Source: an uncultured Myxococcales bacterium (GTDB lineage: Bacteria; Myxococcota_A; Polyangia; Polyangiales; Polyangiaceae). From it: a DNA stretch of 64,000 nucleotides. Where the stretch lies: contig CALFEQ010000199.1 of assembly GCA_937949945.1 (NCBI GenBank), positions 1-64,000 on the forward strand, read 5' to 3'. Under the pieces are notes generated by a model. That model did no database searches and was not told the origin of the DNA. It was given only the letters and a program-made list of their open reading frames with translations. Of this stretch, positions 44,548 through 53,547 are shown one piece after another. Made by a program: the position numbers and the translations under genes. How positions within the stretch are numbered: position 1 is the stretch's first letter; the number at the start of each line of letters is the position of its first letter.

Positions 44548-45285
44548 TCACACGCCGATGAAGAGGCGGTGCGCGAAGTTGCGCTCGAGGCGTGCGCGGA
44601 GGACCTTGTCGGCGGCGAGCTCGATGTCGTACTCGATGCGCTTGAACTCGAAGCGCTTCTTGTCGGAGTCGTAGACCGTGTAGCTCGCGCGGTTGTCGAA
44701 GTCGCGCGGCTGGCCGACCGAGCCGACCGAGACGATGTATTTCTTGTCGGGCGCGAGCTCGAAGTCGACGGCGGGCATCTCCTCGACGCTGTTCCGCGTG
44801 AGCGCGAACACCTTGCAGAGGTGGGAGTGCCCGATGAGGGTGATGTGCCCGAGCTTGTCCCAGAGAGGGAGGCACTCGCGCGCCTGCTCCGGCGCGAAGA
44901 TGTACTCGAACTCTTCCAGGCGGACCGGCGAGCCATGGCAGAGGAGCACGTCGACGTCTTCGAGCTTGTGCTGGTACGGCAGCGCCTTGAGCCACGCCAT
45001 GTTCTCCGGCGAGATCATCGCGGCGTGGACGTCGAGCGCGTGACGCGCGGCCTCGTAGTAGTACGAGTAGTCCATGCGGCCGGAGACGGCCGCGTCGTGG
45101 TTGCCGAGGATCGTCACCTTCGCGATCTCGCGAACGAGATCGGCGCATTCGTTGGGAGAGCCGCCGTAGCCGACCGTGTCGCCCAGGCAGTAGTAGACGT
45201 CGATGTTCTCCTTTCGATACGCCTCGAGGACTGCGGACAGGGCCTCGAGGTTCGCATGGACGTCGCTGAACACACCGATCCGCAT
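44548..45285 (-). CDS. Calcineurin-like metallophosphoesterase
   Basis: A 245-residue cytoplasmic two-metal phosphoesterase. Motifs in order: GVFSDVHANLEAL (Asp8, His10), YCLGDTVGYG, VTILGNHDAA, LLCHGSPV and LIGHSHLCKVF, the five blocks of the YfcE/MJ0936 group. The ATG at 45285 follows GAGG. Members cleave phosphodiesters or phosphomonoesters with Mn2+ or Ni2+. The natural substrate is unknown. It has no close partner and a 409-bp gap lies upstream. Confidence 0.88.
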   Translation of the reverse strand: MRIGVFSDVHANLEALSAVLEAYRKENIDVYYCLGDTVGYGGSPNECADLVREIAKVTILGNHDAAVSGRMDYSYYYEAARHALDVHAAMISPENMAWLKALPYQHKLEDVDVLLCHGSPVRLEEFEYIFAPEQARECLPLWDKLGHITLIGHSHLCKVFALTRNSVEEMPAVDFELAPDKKYIVSVGSVGQPRDFDNRASYTVYDSDKKRFEFKRIEYDIELAADKVLRARLERNFAHRLFIGV

Positions 45286-45694
45286 GGACCTCACAAGGTA
45301 GGCCGCCTTTGCTCTCCGGGGAAGCGGAATTGTCGGGCGCTCCCGTATCGCCGTTTCGCTCGCGCAGGCGCGTCCCACGGTCGTCGAGGTCGTCGGAACG
45401 GGCTCGGGGCGATTTCCGGGTGAAGGTCATCGGAGGGCGTCGCGCGGTGCGTCGGCCGGCCGTCCGCGGCCGAGCGCCAGCGCGCGACGAGCACGGCCGC
45501 CCCAGGCAGCTCGAGCGTCCCATCCGGCTTTTCGGCTGGCGGCGCGAGCTCGGCGGACCGCGCCCCGGCCGTGATGCGTCCCGTGTGCCCGCGCACAGGA
45601 CCGACCTCGGCCCCCGGTGATCCGTTCGCAGGGCTTGGACTGGGGCACGAGGCGTGCGAAAGGTCGGTGACCCACTGCGTTCGAGGAGCTGGCG
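45286..45694. other. 409-bp gap, possibly a gene remnant
   Basis: Between the divergent phosphoesterase and hypothetical genes. A minus-strand frame carries DGTLELPGAAVLVARW followed by Arg/Pro-rich sequence and could be a degraded gene end, but I cannot identify it. Nothing else stands out beyond promoter-sized sequence at each end. Confidence 0.4.
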
Positions 45695-46339
45695 ATGTCG
45701 GATGAGCCCAAGAAGGTCGCCAACGGAGCCGGGAGCTATGACGCGCACGACGAGGCGGAGGCCGAGGCCGCTGCCCAGCCGCCGCCGCCTCTTCCGCCGC
45801 CGCCTCCTCGCGTCGCGGAGCTGGTCGCCGCGTGCATCCGGTTCGTCGCCACCAAGTACAAGGTCTCCCTCGACGGGACTCCGGAGACGCTGAGCCTCCT
45901 CGATCAGTACGTCCGCGACGCACGCGACGCGGTGAAGGAGCGCCCGGAGAGCCTCGAGCTCGTCGCGCCTGCGGTCGGGGCGTACCTCGGCGAGATCATG
46001 AGGCACATGTTCCGCGCCGAGTGGTTCGCGGAGGGCGACTACGACGCCTGGCGCCTCTACTTCACGAACGTGTATCTTGCATTCAATCCGATCGGGATGG
46101 CCCGCGAGGCGATCACGATGACGGACGAGCCCGGATGGCACGCCCACCTCGAGCTCGATCCCGCCGAGCGCGAGACGATCGAGGCTCGGTTGAAGGCCAT
46201 GCCCGAGGTCGACGAGGAGGAGTACTACCTCCCGACGACGCGCATCGACGTCGTCACGGCGGTGGTCGAGACGCTCCGCGCACGCGCCGAGGCGGCGGGG
46301 ACGGGGGATGTGACGTTTACGAAGGAGGACTACGAGTAG
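45695..46339 (+). CDS. Hypothetical cytoplasmic protein, mostly helical
   Basis: A 214-residue protein: an acidic disordered start, a run of Pro (QPPPPLPPPPPR, 28-39), then a well-formed helical domain (VAELVAACIRFVATKYKVSL, LSLLDQYVRDARDAVKERPE, GAYLGEIMRHMFRAEWF) with aromatic strands (DYDAWRLYFTNVYLAFNPIG) and an acidic end. It has no signal and no known motif. GAGGAG lies shortly before the ATG. Composition and codon use are like its neighbours, so it is a real gene of unknown role. Confidence 0.7.
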   Translation: MSDEPKKVANGAGSYDAHDEAEAEAAAQPPPPLPPPPPRVAELVAACIRFVATKYKVSLDGTPETLSLLDQYVRDARDAVKERPESLELVAPAVGAYLGEIMRHMFRAEWFAEGDYDAWRLYFTNVYLAFNPIGMAREAITMTDEPGWHAHLELDPAERETIEARLKAMPEVDEEEYYLPTTRIDVVTAVVETLRARAEAAGTGDVTFTKEDYE

Positions 46340-46391
46340 CGTCGGGGCTTGGCCTTGCCCGGCTCACGGCTCGTCGGGAGCTCAGCGAAGA

Positions 46392-46416
46392 GCTGAGGAC
46401 CGAGGACCGAAGACTC
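46392..46416. repeat. Short heptanucleotide repeat, TGAGGAC type
   Basis: GCTGAGGACCGAGGACCGAA in the 78-bp gap between the convergent hypothetical and lipoprotein genes, the reverse-complement phase of the TCCTCAG/TCCTCGG unit. Confidence 0.6.
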
Positions 46417-46417
46417 T

Positions 46418-47662
46418 CTAGTGCCCTCCATCCGGCGCGCCGCCCACCCACGTGGTGCCCGGCACCGTCAGCGGCGTCGCCGGGTCCAGCACGTCGCCCA
46501 GGAAGGTTCGCCACTGCGCGATGTAGCGGCCTCGGTGGAGGCCGTGGACTTCGCCGCGCGAGCTCGGGCCGACCCATGCGACGGGGACGCCGTCGAGGTA
46601 GAGGAGCCGGAGCTGGACGGTGGGGTTCACGAGGACGAGCGCGTCGCCGCCCTCGTGGCTCGGCGACGGAGGCACGTCGACGTCGCCCGTGCGTAGGGCG
46701 CCGAGCTCCTGAGGTGAGAGGAGCTGGGTGACGCCGTCGGTGGGGAGCGGGTTCGACGTGAACGTGGCCGTCGACGGCGGCACGAGCAAGGACGAGACGG
46801 GGACGTCGCTCCGCCGGAGAACGCCCGTGAGCTCGAAGACGAGCGCGCCTTGCGTCGTCCAGCGGAGCTCCGCGCGGACCGGCACCTCGTCGAGCGCGCA
46901 CAGGCCCGTGCGCGGCGGAGCGCTCATGAAGTCGAGGAGCATCCGGCAGAGGAGGACGCCTCCCTCGCCGGCGCCGTCGAGCTTGCCGATCTCGAACGAG
47001 GCGTTGGCCGCGCGCGTCGTCACGTCCACGCGTCGCGTCCGAATGCCGATCCTCCGGCCTACCTCCTCGCGCGGAACGAGCTCCGCCGGCGTGATCGGAG
47101 CGACGTCGAAGCGACGCTCGCCGAACAGCGCGCGGAGCGTGCCGGGCGCGAGCGGGCGGTAGTGCGTCGCGCCCGAGGCCGACCACAAGAGGACGTGACC
47201 GTAGCGATCGGATCGCGCGCGCAGCTCCGAGTCGCGGGGGAGCAGGAACCCCTGCCCGACGAGACCGACGCGCAGGCGCGTCGGCGACATGTCGATCGCG
47301 AGGCGGAGCTCCGTCGCCTTGCGCGCGGCGTCGATGCCCGCCGCGTTGACCTCGGGCGCGCGCATCGGCCCCATCACGTCGACCTGCCGAAACACCGCCG
47401 AGAGCGTGTAACCGACGGATTCTCGCGAGAGGTTGTCGGCCGGCAGGACCTCGTCGCCGCGGAGGGGCACCGGCGGCGGACCTCCCTCGAGCACGGAGGC
47501 CGGTGAAGCGCTCGTCGTCGACGTCGGGCCGACGGCGAGCAGCGCCGGTTGGGCGCTCGCCTGCGGGCTCTCGCGAGCATCGGGCGTGTCGTTGACCGAG
47601 GACGTCGTGACCCGACAGCCGGCGAGCGCGATCAGGACGAGCGACGCCGCACGTGCGCGCAC
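46418..47662 (-). CDS. Lipoprotein of unknown function
   Basis: A 414-residue exported lipoprotein (signal SLVLIALAGC, Cys16). A Ser/Thr/Ala/Pro-rich spacer covers about 20-80. The body is beta-rich with repeated LRLAIDMSPTRLRVGLVGQ-like and ALVFELTGVLRRSD-like strands, and a pair of cysteines (VLLCRMLLDF, TGLCALDE). The C-terminus has QWRTFLGDVLDPATPLTVPG. There is no catalytic motif. The HAD gene upstream on the same strand ends 9 bp before it starts, so the two are probably co-transcribed. Confidence 0.72.
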   Translation of the reverse strand: MRARAASLVLIALAGCRVTTSSVNDTPDARESPQASAQPALLAVGPTSTTSASPASVLEGGPPPVPLRGDEVLPADNLSRESVGYTLSAVFRQVDVMGPMRAPEVNAAGIDAARKATELRLAIDMSPTRLRVGLVGQGFLLPRDSELRARSDRYGHVLLWSASGATHYRPLAPGTLRALFGERRFDVAPITPAELVPREEVGRRIGIRTRRVDVTTRAANASFEIGKLDGAGEGGVLLCRMLLDFMSAPPRTGLCALDEVPVRAELRWTTQGALVFELTGVLRRSDVPVSSLLVPPSTATFTSNPLPTDGVTQLLSPQELGALRTGDVDVPPSPSHEGGDALVLVNPTVQLRLLYLDGVPVAWVGPSSRGEVHGLHRGRYIAQWRTFLGDVLDPATPLTVPGTTWVGGAPDGGH

Positions 47663-47671
47663 GCCTTCACC

Positions 47672-48469
47672 TCATCGCGACGCCCAAGGACCGGTGAGAT
47701 CGGGCACGACGTGCACGCGCTCGGAGAGCGGAGGCGCGCCCGGCAGGTGCTGCGTGTCGACGAAGACGACGTCGGCCTCGGGGCAGATCTCGAGGAACGC
47801 GTTGCAGTTGCCCGGCTCGTTGTCGAACGCAGCGACGACGCGGCCGATGCGCGCGAGCTTGGGGCCCTCTTCGCGCTTGAACGCCTCGTCCGGGATCTTG
47901 GCGTCGGGCTTGCACACGAGCTGGGTGCCGATCACCCCGATCGGGAAGCCGAGATCGCGGAGGCTCTGGAACGAGCCGAGGCTCATGCACGGCAGATCGC
48001 GGCCGGTGAAGTAGACGATCGTGGCGCCCGCCTCGTGACAGGCGCGCGCGAGCTCGACGCTGCCCGGAATCGCGATGTCGTGCTTCAGGTAGTCGTCGGA
48101 GAAGAAGCGCTCTCGCCAGAAGGCGGACGCGCGCTCGAGGAGCTCCGGGTGATCGATGCCGAGCCGCCGGAGCGAGTCCGACAGGAGGTATGCGAGGTTG
48201 TCCGGTTGGACCGACGCGAGCAGCTCTGCGGCGAAATGCGCCTCGCGTCGGAGCTCGGCGGCGAGCTCCTGGAGGATGACCGCGGTCCGCGGCCGGTTGT
48301 CCATGAGCGTTCCGTCCAGATCGAAGACGACCACCGGCGTCGGGTGGCCGGGGGTCGGCCGGCATCGGGAGACGATCCGATCGAAGAGAGCGTGCTGCTC
48401 TGCAGCCGAGATGCGCCTGTACGCGGACCTCATGGAAGAGGCCGATCCGTTAGCATACGACGCGAGCAT
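47672..48469 (-). CDS. HAD-superfamily hydrolase
   Basis: A 265-residue phosphatase-fold protein. VVVFDLDGTLMDN holds motif I with both Asp residues. Thr of YFTGRDLPCM is motif II, Lys in LVCKPDAKIP or FKREEGPK motif III, and FDNEPGNCNAFLE is motif IV-like. HAD phosphatases hydrolyse phosphoesters through an aspartyl-phosphate. The helical cap lies between residues 60 and 130. The start could be ATG 48469 or ATG 48433, and neither has a good ribosome site. Confidence 0.8.
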   Translation of the reverse strand: MLASYANGSASSMRSAYRRISAAEQHALFDRIVSRCRPTPGHPTPVVVFDLDGTLMDNRPRTAVILQELAAELRREAHFAAELLASVQPDNLAYLLSDSLRRLGIDHPELLERASAFWRERFFSDDYLKHDIAIPGSVELARACHEAGATIVYFTGRDLPCMSLGSFQSLRDLGFPIGVIGTQLVCKPDAKIPDEAFKREEGPKLARIGRVVAAFDNEPGNCNAFLEICPEADVVFVDTQHLPGAPPLSERVHVVPDLTGPWASR

Positions 48470-48650
48470 GAGGAAGCTGTGCTACCTATGCCGTTCTTCG
48501 CCGTAGCCTCCGCGTCCGCGCGACCTCGGCCGCGCGAGGGCTCCGGCACCCGGTTCCTTCGCCCGTTTTCCGGCGGGCTCCTTCCTTCCGGGCTGCTTCT
48601 TTCGAGATGGCGCCCGGCTCGCAGCGGCCCTACGTAATCACCTTCGAGCC

Positions 48651-49772
48651 ATGGCCTCGCAACGCGACCATTACGAAGTCCTGGGCGTACCGCGGACGGC
48701 TAGCCAGGACGAGATCAAGGCGGCGTTCCGCAGGCTTGCCGCGCAGCACCACCCGGACCGCAACCCCGGTGACCCCAAGGCGGCCGCGCGGTTCAAGGAG
48801 ATCAACGCGGCCTATCAGGTGCTCAGCGACCCGCAGCGTCGCGCGATGTACGACCGCTTCGGTCACCGCGCGGAGGAGCCCGGCTCTCCGTTCGCAGCGG
48901 GAGGTCCCTTCGCGGGCGGCGTCGTGGACTTCAGCGAGATCGCCATCGACGGCATCCTCGGCGACCTGCTCGGCGTCTTCGGCGTCGGCAAAGGCGACCG
49001 TGGCGACATCAAGCGCGAGCTGGAGATCACCTTCGAGGAGGCCGCCTTCGGGGCGACGAAGACCCTGCGCTACGACCGGGTCGTCTCGTGCGGCGATTGC
49101 CGAGGATCGGGCTCCGCGCCGGGGTCGATCCCCGAGACGTGCAGCGCGTGCAACGGCCGAGGCCGTGTCCGGTTCCAACAGGGGATCCTCCCCATCGCCG
49201 TCGAGCGCATCTGCCAGCGGTGCAAGGGCCGCGGCAACGTCGTCACCACGCCGTGCAGCACCTGCAAGGGCAGCGGCCTCGTCACGAACGAGAGCACCAT
49301 CGAGGTCACCCTCCCGCCCGGCGTCGAGCACGGGGCGACCAAGGTGATCAGCGGGGCCGGCAACCGCCCGCGCCCGGATCGGCCTGCCGGCGATCTCGAG
49401 CTCGAGATCAAGGTGCTCCCCCATCCCTTCTTCCGTCGTTCGGGCGACGACGTCCTCTGCACCGTGCCGCTCACGTTCCCGCAGGTCGCGCTCGGCGCGG
49501 AGGTGGAGATTCCGACGCTCGACGGGAAGGGGAAGCTGCGCGTCCCGGCCGGGACGCAGCCCGGCACCATCCTGCGCATCCGCGGCAAGGGCATGCCGCG
49601 CCGGACCGGCATCGGACGCGGCGATCAGCGCGTCGAGGTCACGGTCGAGGTCCCGAACAATCTGACGCCCCGGCAGCGCGAGCTCATCGAGCAGCTCGCC
49701 AAGGAGCTCGGCGAGGAGGTGACGCCGGTGCGCAAGGGGTTCATGGACAAGCTTCGCGATTTGTTCGGGTGA
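48651..49772 (+). CDS. dnaJ: Chaperone DnaJ (type I J-protein)
   Basis: A 373-residue DnaJ. The J domain has the HPD tripeptide at 34-36 and ends near 72. A short Gly/Phe region follows. Four CxxCxGxG zinc motifs sit at Cys147/150, 164/167, 188/191 and 202/205. The two C-terminal client-binding beta domains (GVEHGATKVISGAGNRPRPD, VPLTFPQVALGAEVEIPTLD) complete a type I chaperone. It would stimulate DnaK ATPase and present unfolded clients. No dnaK or grpE is adjacent. Confidence 0.94.
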   Translation: MASQRDHYEVLGVPRTASQDEIKAAFRRLAAQHHPDRNPGDPKAAARFKEINAAYQVLSDPQRRAMYDRFGHRAEEPGSPFAAGGPFAGGVVDFSEIAIDGILGDLLGVFGVGKGDRGDIKRELEITFEEAAFGATKTLRYDRVVSCGDCRGSGSAPGSIPETCSACNGRGRVRFQQGILPIAVERICQRCKGRGNVVTTPCSTCKGSGLVTNESTIEVTLPPGVEHGATKVISGAGNRPRPDRPAGDLELEIKVLPHPFFRRSGDDVLCTVPLTFPQVALGAEVEIPTLDGKGKLRVPAGTQPGTILRIRGKGMPRRTGIGRGDQRVEVTVEVPNNLTPRQRELIEQLAKELGEEVTPVRKGFMDKLRDLFG

Positions 49773-49785
49773 GGCGACCTGGGCG

Positions 49786-50094
49786 GAGGCTCCAGGCTCC
49801 AGGCTCCAGGCTCCAGCAGGTCCTGGCTCGGGACCGCTACCACCTCGCAACTCCTCGGCCTTTCGGGCTCTCCTTCGAGAAGCAGCTCGGCTCCGCGCGA
49901 GGCCCGTCGCTGGCAGATGACGGACTGGAGTCTGGAGACTCGAGGCTCCAGGCTCCAGGCTCCAGCAGGTCCTGGCTCGGGACCGCTACCACCTCGCAAC
50001 TCCTCGGCCTTTCGGGCTCTCCTTCGAAAAGCAGCTCGGTTCCGCGCGAGGCCCGTCGCTGGCGGATGACGGACTGGAGTCTGGAGACTGCTGT
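49786..50094. repeat. 149-bp tandem duplication bounded by GGCTCCA heptamers
   Basis: Two copies of a unit start at CAGGTCCTGGCTCGGGACCG (49817 and 49966, period 149 bp). Each is preceded by (GGCTCCA)n and ends in GACTGGAGTCTGGAGACT. The copies differ at only a few bases (for example at about 49879/50028, 49890/50040 and 49915/50064). The region lies in the 447-bp gap after dnaJ and holds no gene. Confidence 0.85.
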
Positions 50095-50219
50095 CTGCAA
50101 ACGCTCTTACGCACCGTGGCGCGAAATTGCGCAGATGGTTGAATGGTTGAACCACTTGCTTCGCGTACTTGTCGCCGGCGTGGCGTGGGTCCGTCGTTTG
50201 CGACGGCGAGCCTCGCGTC

Positions 50220-51359
50220 ATGAGCGTCGATCTCGTCGTCGTCCACAGTCCGGTCGGTGGTGGTCACAAGGCGGCTGCGTTCGCGGTCGCCGAAGCTGCG
50301 CGTGCGCGCGGGCTGCGGGTCGAGGTGATCGACGCCTTCGAGTGGGCGCCTCGCTGGGCCGGAGACGCTTACCTCGCGGCGCACCTCGCAGGGCAGAACG
50401 CGGCGCCCGAGCTGTACGGGCGGATGTACGCGAACGCGAACCATCGCGATCGTCTCTTCGAGCCGATCCGTCACGAGATCGACAACCTCGTCTTCGGCGG
50501 CGTCGCTGCTCGCGTGCGGGAGCTCGGGCCGGCGGTCGTCGTCGCGACGCATCACCTGCCGCTCGTGGTGCTCGGCCGTGCGCGTCGTCGGGGAACGCTT
50601 TCGGCTCCGCTCGTCGGCGTCGTGACCGACTACACGACGCATGCGTGTTGGGCCGAGGACGGGGTCGATCTCTGGGCCGTACCGTGCGAGCGGGCGCGCA
50701 TCGAGCTCGAGGTGCATCTCGCGTCGTCGCGAGCGCGGCTTCGGGCGGCGCCGCCGGTCGGTCGCATCGTGACGACCGGCATCCCCGTCCGGGAGGCGTT
50801 CGAGAAGGTCCCATCGCTTTCGCGCGTGGGCGCGCGACCGCTCCGCGTCCTCGTCACCAGCGGAGGGTTCGGCTCTGCGCCGATGGTGAGGATCGTGCGA
50901 TCGTTCGCGGGCCTTCCGGACGTCGAGCTCACCGTCGTCTGCGGAGCGTCCACGAAGCTCGAGCGGCGTGTGGAGCGCGCCGCCGCGGAGGCGGGTGTAT
51001 CTGCGCGCGTGATCGGCTTCGAGCGCGACATGCCCGCGCGGATGGCGGAGGCGCACGTCGTCGTGGGGAAGGCGGGAGGCCTCACCGTCACGGAGACGAT
51101 GACGGCGGGGCGCCCGATGGTGATCGCCGCCGCCGTGCCCGGCAACGAGAAGGCGAACGAGGGGCACGTCGTTCGTGCCGGTGCCGGCGTCGTCGTCGAT
51201 CCGACGAAGGTGGGCGCCACGATCGCCGCCCTCCGCGCGCTCGGGGTCCTCGAGCGGATGGGCGAGCGGGCACGAGCGTGCGTGCCGCGAGGAGCGGCCG
51301 CGCGCGTCGTCGACGTCGCGATGGCCCTCGCTTCCATGATGCGTCCTGCCGCGGCGTGA
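50220..51359 (+). CDS. MGDG-synthase/MurG-like lipid glycosyltransferase
   Basis: A 379-residue GT-B enzyme of the GT28 type. The N-terminus VVVHSPVGGGHKAAAFAVAE matches the HSxxGGGHxxAA opening of diacylglycerol glycosyltransferases (MGDG synthase, UgtP). ATHHLPLVVLG and GVVTDYTTHACWA follow. The donor site includes LVTSGGFGSAPMVRIV and the late VVGKAGGLTVTETMTAGRPM. Substrates would be diacylglycerol and a UDP-sugar, giving a glycolipid. It stands alone on the plus strand, convergent with the RND-like gene. A second lipid-type glycosyltransferase lies in the sterol locus of this window. Confidence 0.85.
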   Translation: MSVDLVVVHSPVGGGHKAAAFAVAEAARARGLRVEVIDAFEWAPRWAGDAYLAAHLAGQNAAPELYGRMYANANHRDRLFEPIRHEIDNLVFGGVAARVRELGPAVVVATHHLPLVVLGRARRRGTLSAPLVGVVTDYTTHACWAEDGVDLWAVPCERARIELEVHLASSRARLRAAPPVGRIVTTGIPVREAFEKVPSLSRVGARPLRVLVTSGGFGSAPMVRIVRSFAGLPDVELTVVCGASTKLERRVERAAAEAGVSARVIGFERDMPARMAEAHVVVGKAGGLTVTETMTAGRPMVIAAAVPGNEKANEGHVVRAGAGVVVDPTKVGATIAALRALGVLERMGERARACVPRGAAARVVDVAMALASMMRPAAA

Positions 51360-51375
51360 GCTCGACCGAGCGCGC

Positions 51376-52956
51376 TCACGGGGCGTCGATCCGTGCCTGT
51401 GCGGACGGGATGCCCTCGAGGGCGCGACGTACGCGTGTCAGCAGGGCGGGGTCGTCGTCGGCCTCCCAGGCGAGCTCCACGGCGTGCTTGCGATCGATCC
51501 GGAGCGCGACGTGAGGCTCCGCGCGGGTCGTGACGCGAACGAGCCGAGAGAGCGGCTCGCCGCGCACTCGGAGGAGCCCGAGCGCCTCCGCTCCCGAAGG
51601 TCGTACGCGGACTTCGACGCGCTCGACGAAGAGGCGCTCGAACGCCGCGGCGACGGGCTTCGCCACGGCGCGCGCGTCGAGGCCCGCCGCGGCGACCTCC
51701 GCGCGGTCGGTCTCCACGACCGTGCGTGGAAATCGCTCGATCGGCCGACTCACGAGCGGGCCTACGCCCTTGATGCCTCCGATGCGTTCGCGCACGTCCG
51801 CCGCCAGAGGCTCGAGGGCGTCGGGAGCGTCGCTCTGGACGACGACCGTCAGCCGGCGGAGCAGCTTCGGGCCGCCTCGGACGCCGCCCCACAGGAGCCC
51901 GGGGCGAGACGCGACGAGCGAACGTAGCTCGGCGAGGTCGTCCCGCGAGCGCGGGCTGCGAGAGAAGAGGAGGTCGCAGTCACCGCCGTCACGAAGGATC
52001 GCTCCTCGAAAGCTCAGGCCGCGGAGCTCGCGCAGCGACGGTACGAGCGCCGAGATGGCGCGCGCGTGCTCTTCTCGCGTCATCCCGAGCGGGAGCATCA
52101 CGCGGACCACCATGGCGTGGTCGGAGTCGTCGACCGACAGGGCGTCCGCGTCGAGGGCGACGATCTGGACGGCTTTGCGCTCGACGGAGCGCTCGGCCGT
52201 GACGACGTGGATCGTCGCGGGCGACACGTCCGCGAGCCACGCGTCGCACGATCTCGCCGGCTCCCGTGAAACGACCGCGACGTCCTGGATGCGAAGAACG
52301 CCGGAAGGGCCCGCGACTTCGAGCGTCGCGTTCGCGACGGCGGCGACGTCCAGCTCGGCGACGGCCGATCTCTCGACGTCGACGATCGCTTGCTCCACGT
52401 CCTCGAGCTCGACGGAGAGCGCCTGCATGCGTGCGAGGTCGAGGGTCACGACCGTGCGTTCCCTCGTCCCTCCGCACGTCTCGACGTCGTGAACACCGGG
52501 GATCGACGCGAGCCGAGTGACGATGTCTCTTTCGGTGGCGATCCACCAGGTGACGAGATCACCCGGTCGCGTGTCGACGACGGGCGTGCCGACGTCCGAA
52601 GAAAGCTGCTTCGACGCAGGCTCGAGCGCGTTCTGAACGAGTCGCATGCGAGCGTGCGACTCTTCGGGTGCGCGCGCCGGCGGGAAGCTCAGCGTCAGCG
52701 TCACGCCGCGCGCCGTCGACTCGGCGCGCATCGTCTCCACGCCCGGCACGCCGGCGAGCGCCGACTCGAGCGTCGTCGCGACCTCCAGGTTCTTCTCGAC
52801 CGAGCCCGGTCCTTCCGATGCGACCTGGACGAGGACATGGTCGCGGAGGCGGTCGCTGCGCTTCCACGAGATCAAGGCGAAGACGACCGCCGCGACCGTG
52901 AGGACGGCCACGGCGGCCGACACGACGACGATGCGGCGAGCAGCGGTGGGGCTCAT
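51376..52956 (-). CDS. Membrane-anchored RND porter-domain protein without the permease bundle
   Basis: A 526-residue protein with one N-terminal transmembrane helix (about 9-31) and an all-periplasmic body. The body resembles the porter loops of RND exporters twice over. VEKNLEVATTLESALAGVPG, then LASIPGVHDVETCGGTRE and ELEDVEQAI, match the first loop (PN1/PN2). RERIGGIKGVG, then DRAEVAAAGLDARAVAKPV and LLRVRGEPLSRLVRVTT, match the second. RND permeases have about 1000 residues and 12 helices, and none beyond the first is visible here. It may be a stand-alone periplasmic adaptor or a relic that kept only the loops. There are no frameshifts in it. Confidence 0.7.
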   Translation of the reverse strand: MSPTAARRIVVVSAAVAVLTVAAVVFALISWKRSDRLRDHVLVQVASEGPGSVEKNLEVATTLESALAGVPGVETMRAESTARGVTLTLSFPPARAPEESHARMRLVQNALEPASKQLSSDVGTPVVDTRPGDLVTWWIATERDIVTRLASIPGVHDVETCGGTRERTVVTLDLARMQALSVELEDVEQAIVDVERSAVAELDVAAVANATLEVAGPSGVLRIQDVAVVSREPARSCDAWLADVSPATIHVVTAERSVERKAVQIVALDADALSVDDSDHAMVVRVMLPLGMTREEHARAISALVPSLRELRGLSFRGAILRDGGDCDLLFSRSPRSRDDLAELRSLVASRPGLLWGGVRGGPKLLRRLTVVVQSDAPDALEPLAADVRERIGGIKGVGPLVSRPIERFPRTVVETDRAEVAAAGLDARAVAKPVAAAFERLFVERVEVRVRPSGAEALGLLRVRGEPLSRLVRVTTRAEPHVALRIDRKHAVELAWEADDDPALLTRVRRALEGIPSAQARIDAP

Positions 52957-53109
52957 GGGGCCGAGCCGTACCCTCCGAGCGCGCGAACGACGACCGTTCC
53001 CCCGAGCCGATGCATGGAGGCCGATGGTAGCACTGCATGCTCGTGCGTCGCTCGCTGCCGACCGTCAGGCGCGTTGACGGTCCGGGGAGCTCGACTTACG
53101 GGTGGGCCG

Positions 53110-53547
53110 ATGCGGATCGAGATCACGAAGCTCACGGACGATCGCCATCGCCTGACGATCCGCCGCGACGACGGATCGACCGAGTCCGTCGAGCTCGAGA
53201 CACGGAGCTACCTCCTCCACGATCTCGTGCACTACGCGGTGGAGGCGGAGGCGGGCATCGAGGACGGCTTCTGGGGTCTGCTCGCGCGCGGTACGACGAT
53301 GGCGGACCTCTCCGACCGCACGATGGCGAACCCCATCAGCCCCGGCATCGCGCGCGCAGAGACGCTCGTCGGTCCGATGCAGTCCGTCCACAACGGCCGC
53401 CTCGACCCTGCGCTCTACGTCGAGCAGCTCGGCGTCGACATGGCCTTCGTCGACCGCGTGCGCGAACGCCTCCGCGCCCTCTGGGGCCATTGGCGCGCGA
53501 CGCCGTTCCGCGGCGTGATGGAGCTCGAGTGGCCGCCGGCGAAATGA
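53110..53547 (+). CDS. Conserved-looking hypothetical protein
   Basis: A 145-residue cytoplasmic protein: MRIEITKLTDDRHRLTIRRD (beta hairpin), RSYLLHDLVHYAVEAEAG (helix with a His pair), GFWGLLARG, and a C-terminal helix with WGHWRATPFRGVMELEW. I recognise no family and no catalytic motif. Its stop overlaps the next start (ATGA), so it is coupled to the phosphotransferase. Confidence 0.68.
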   Translation: MRIEITKLTDDRHRLTIRRDDGSTESVELETRSYLLHDLVHYAVEAEAGIEDGFWGLLARGTTMADLSDRTMANPISPGIARAETLVGPMQSVHNGRLDPALYVEQLGVDMAFVDRVRERLRALWGHWRATPFRGVMELEWPPAK

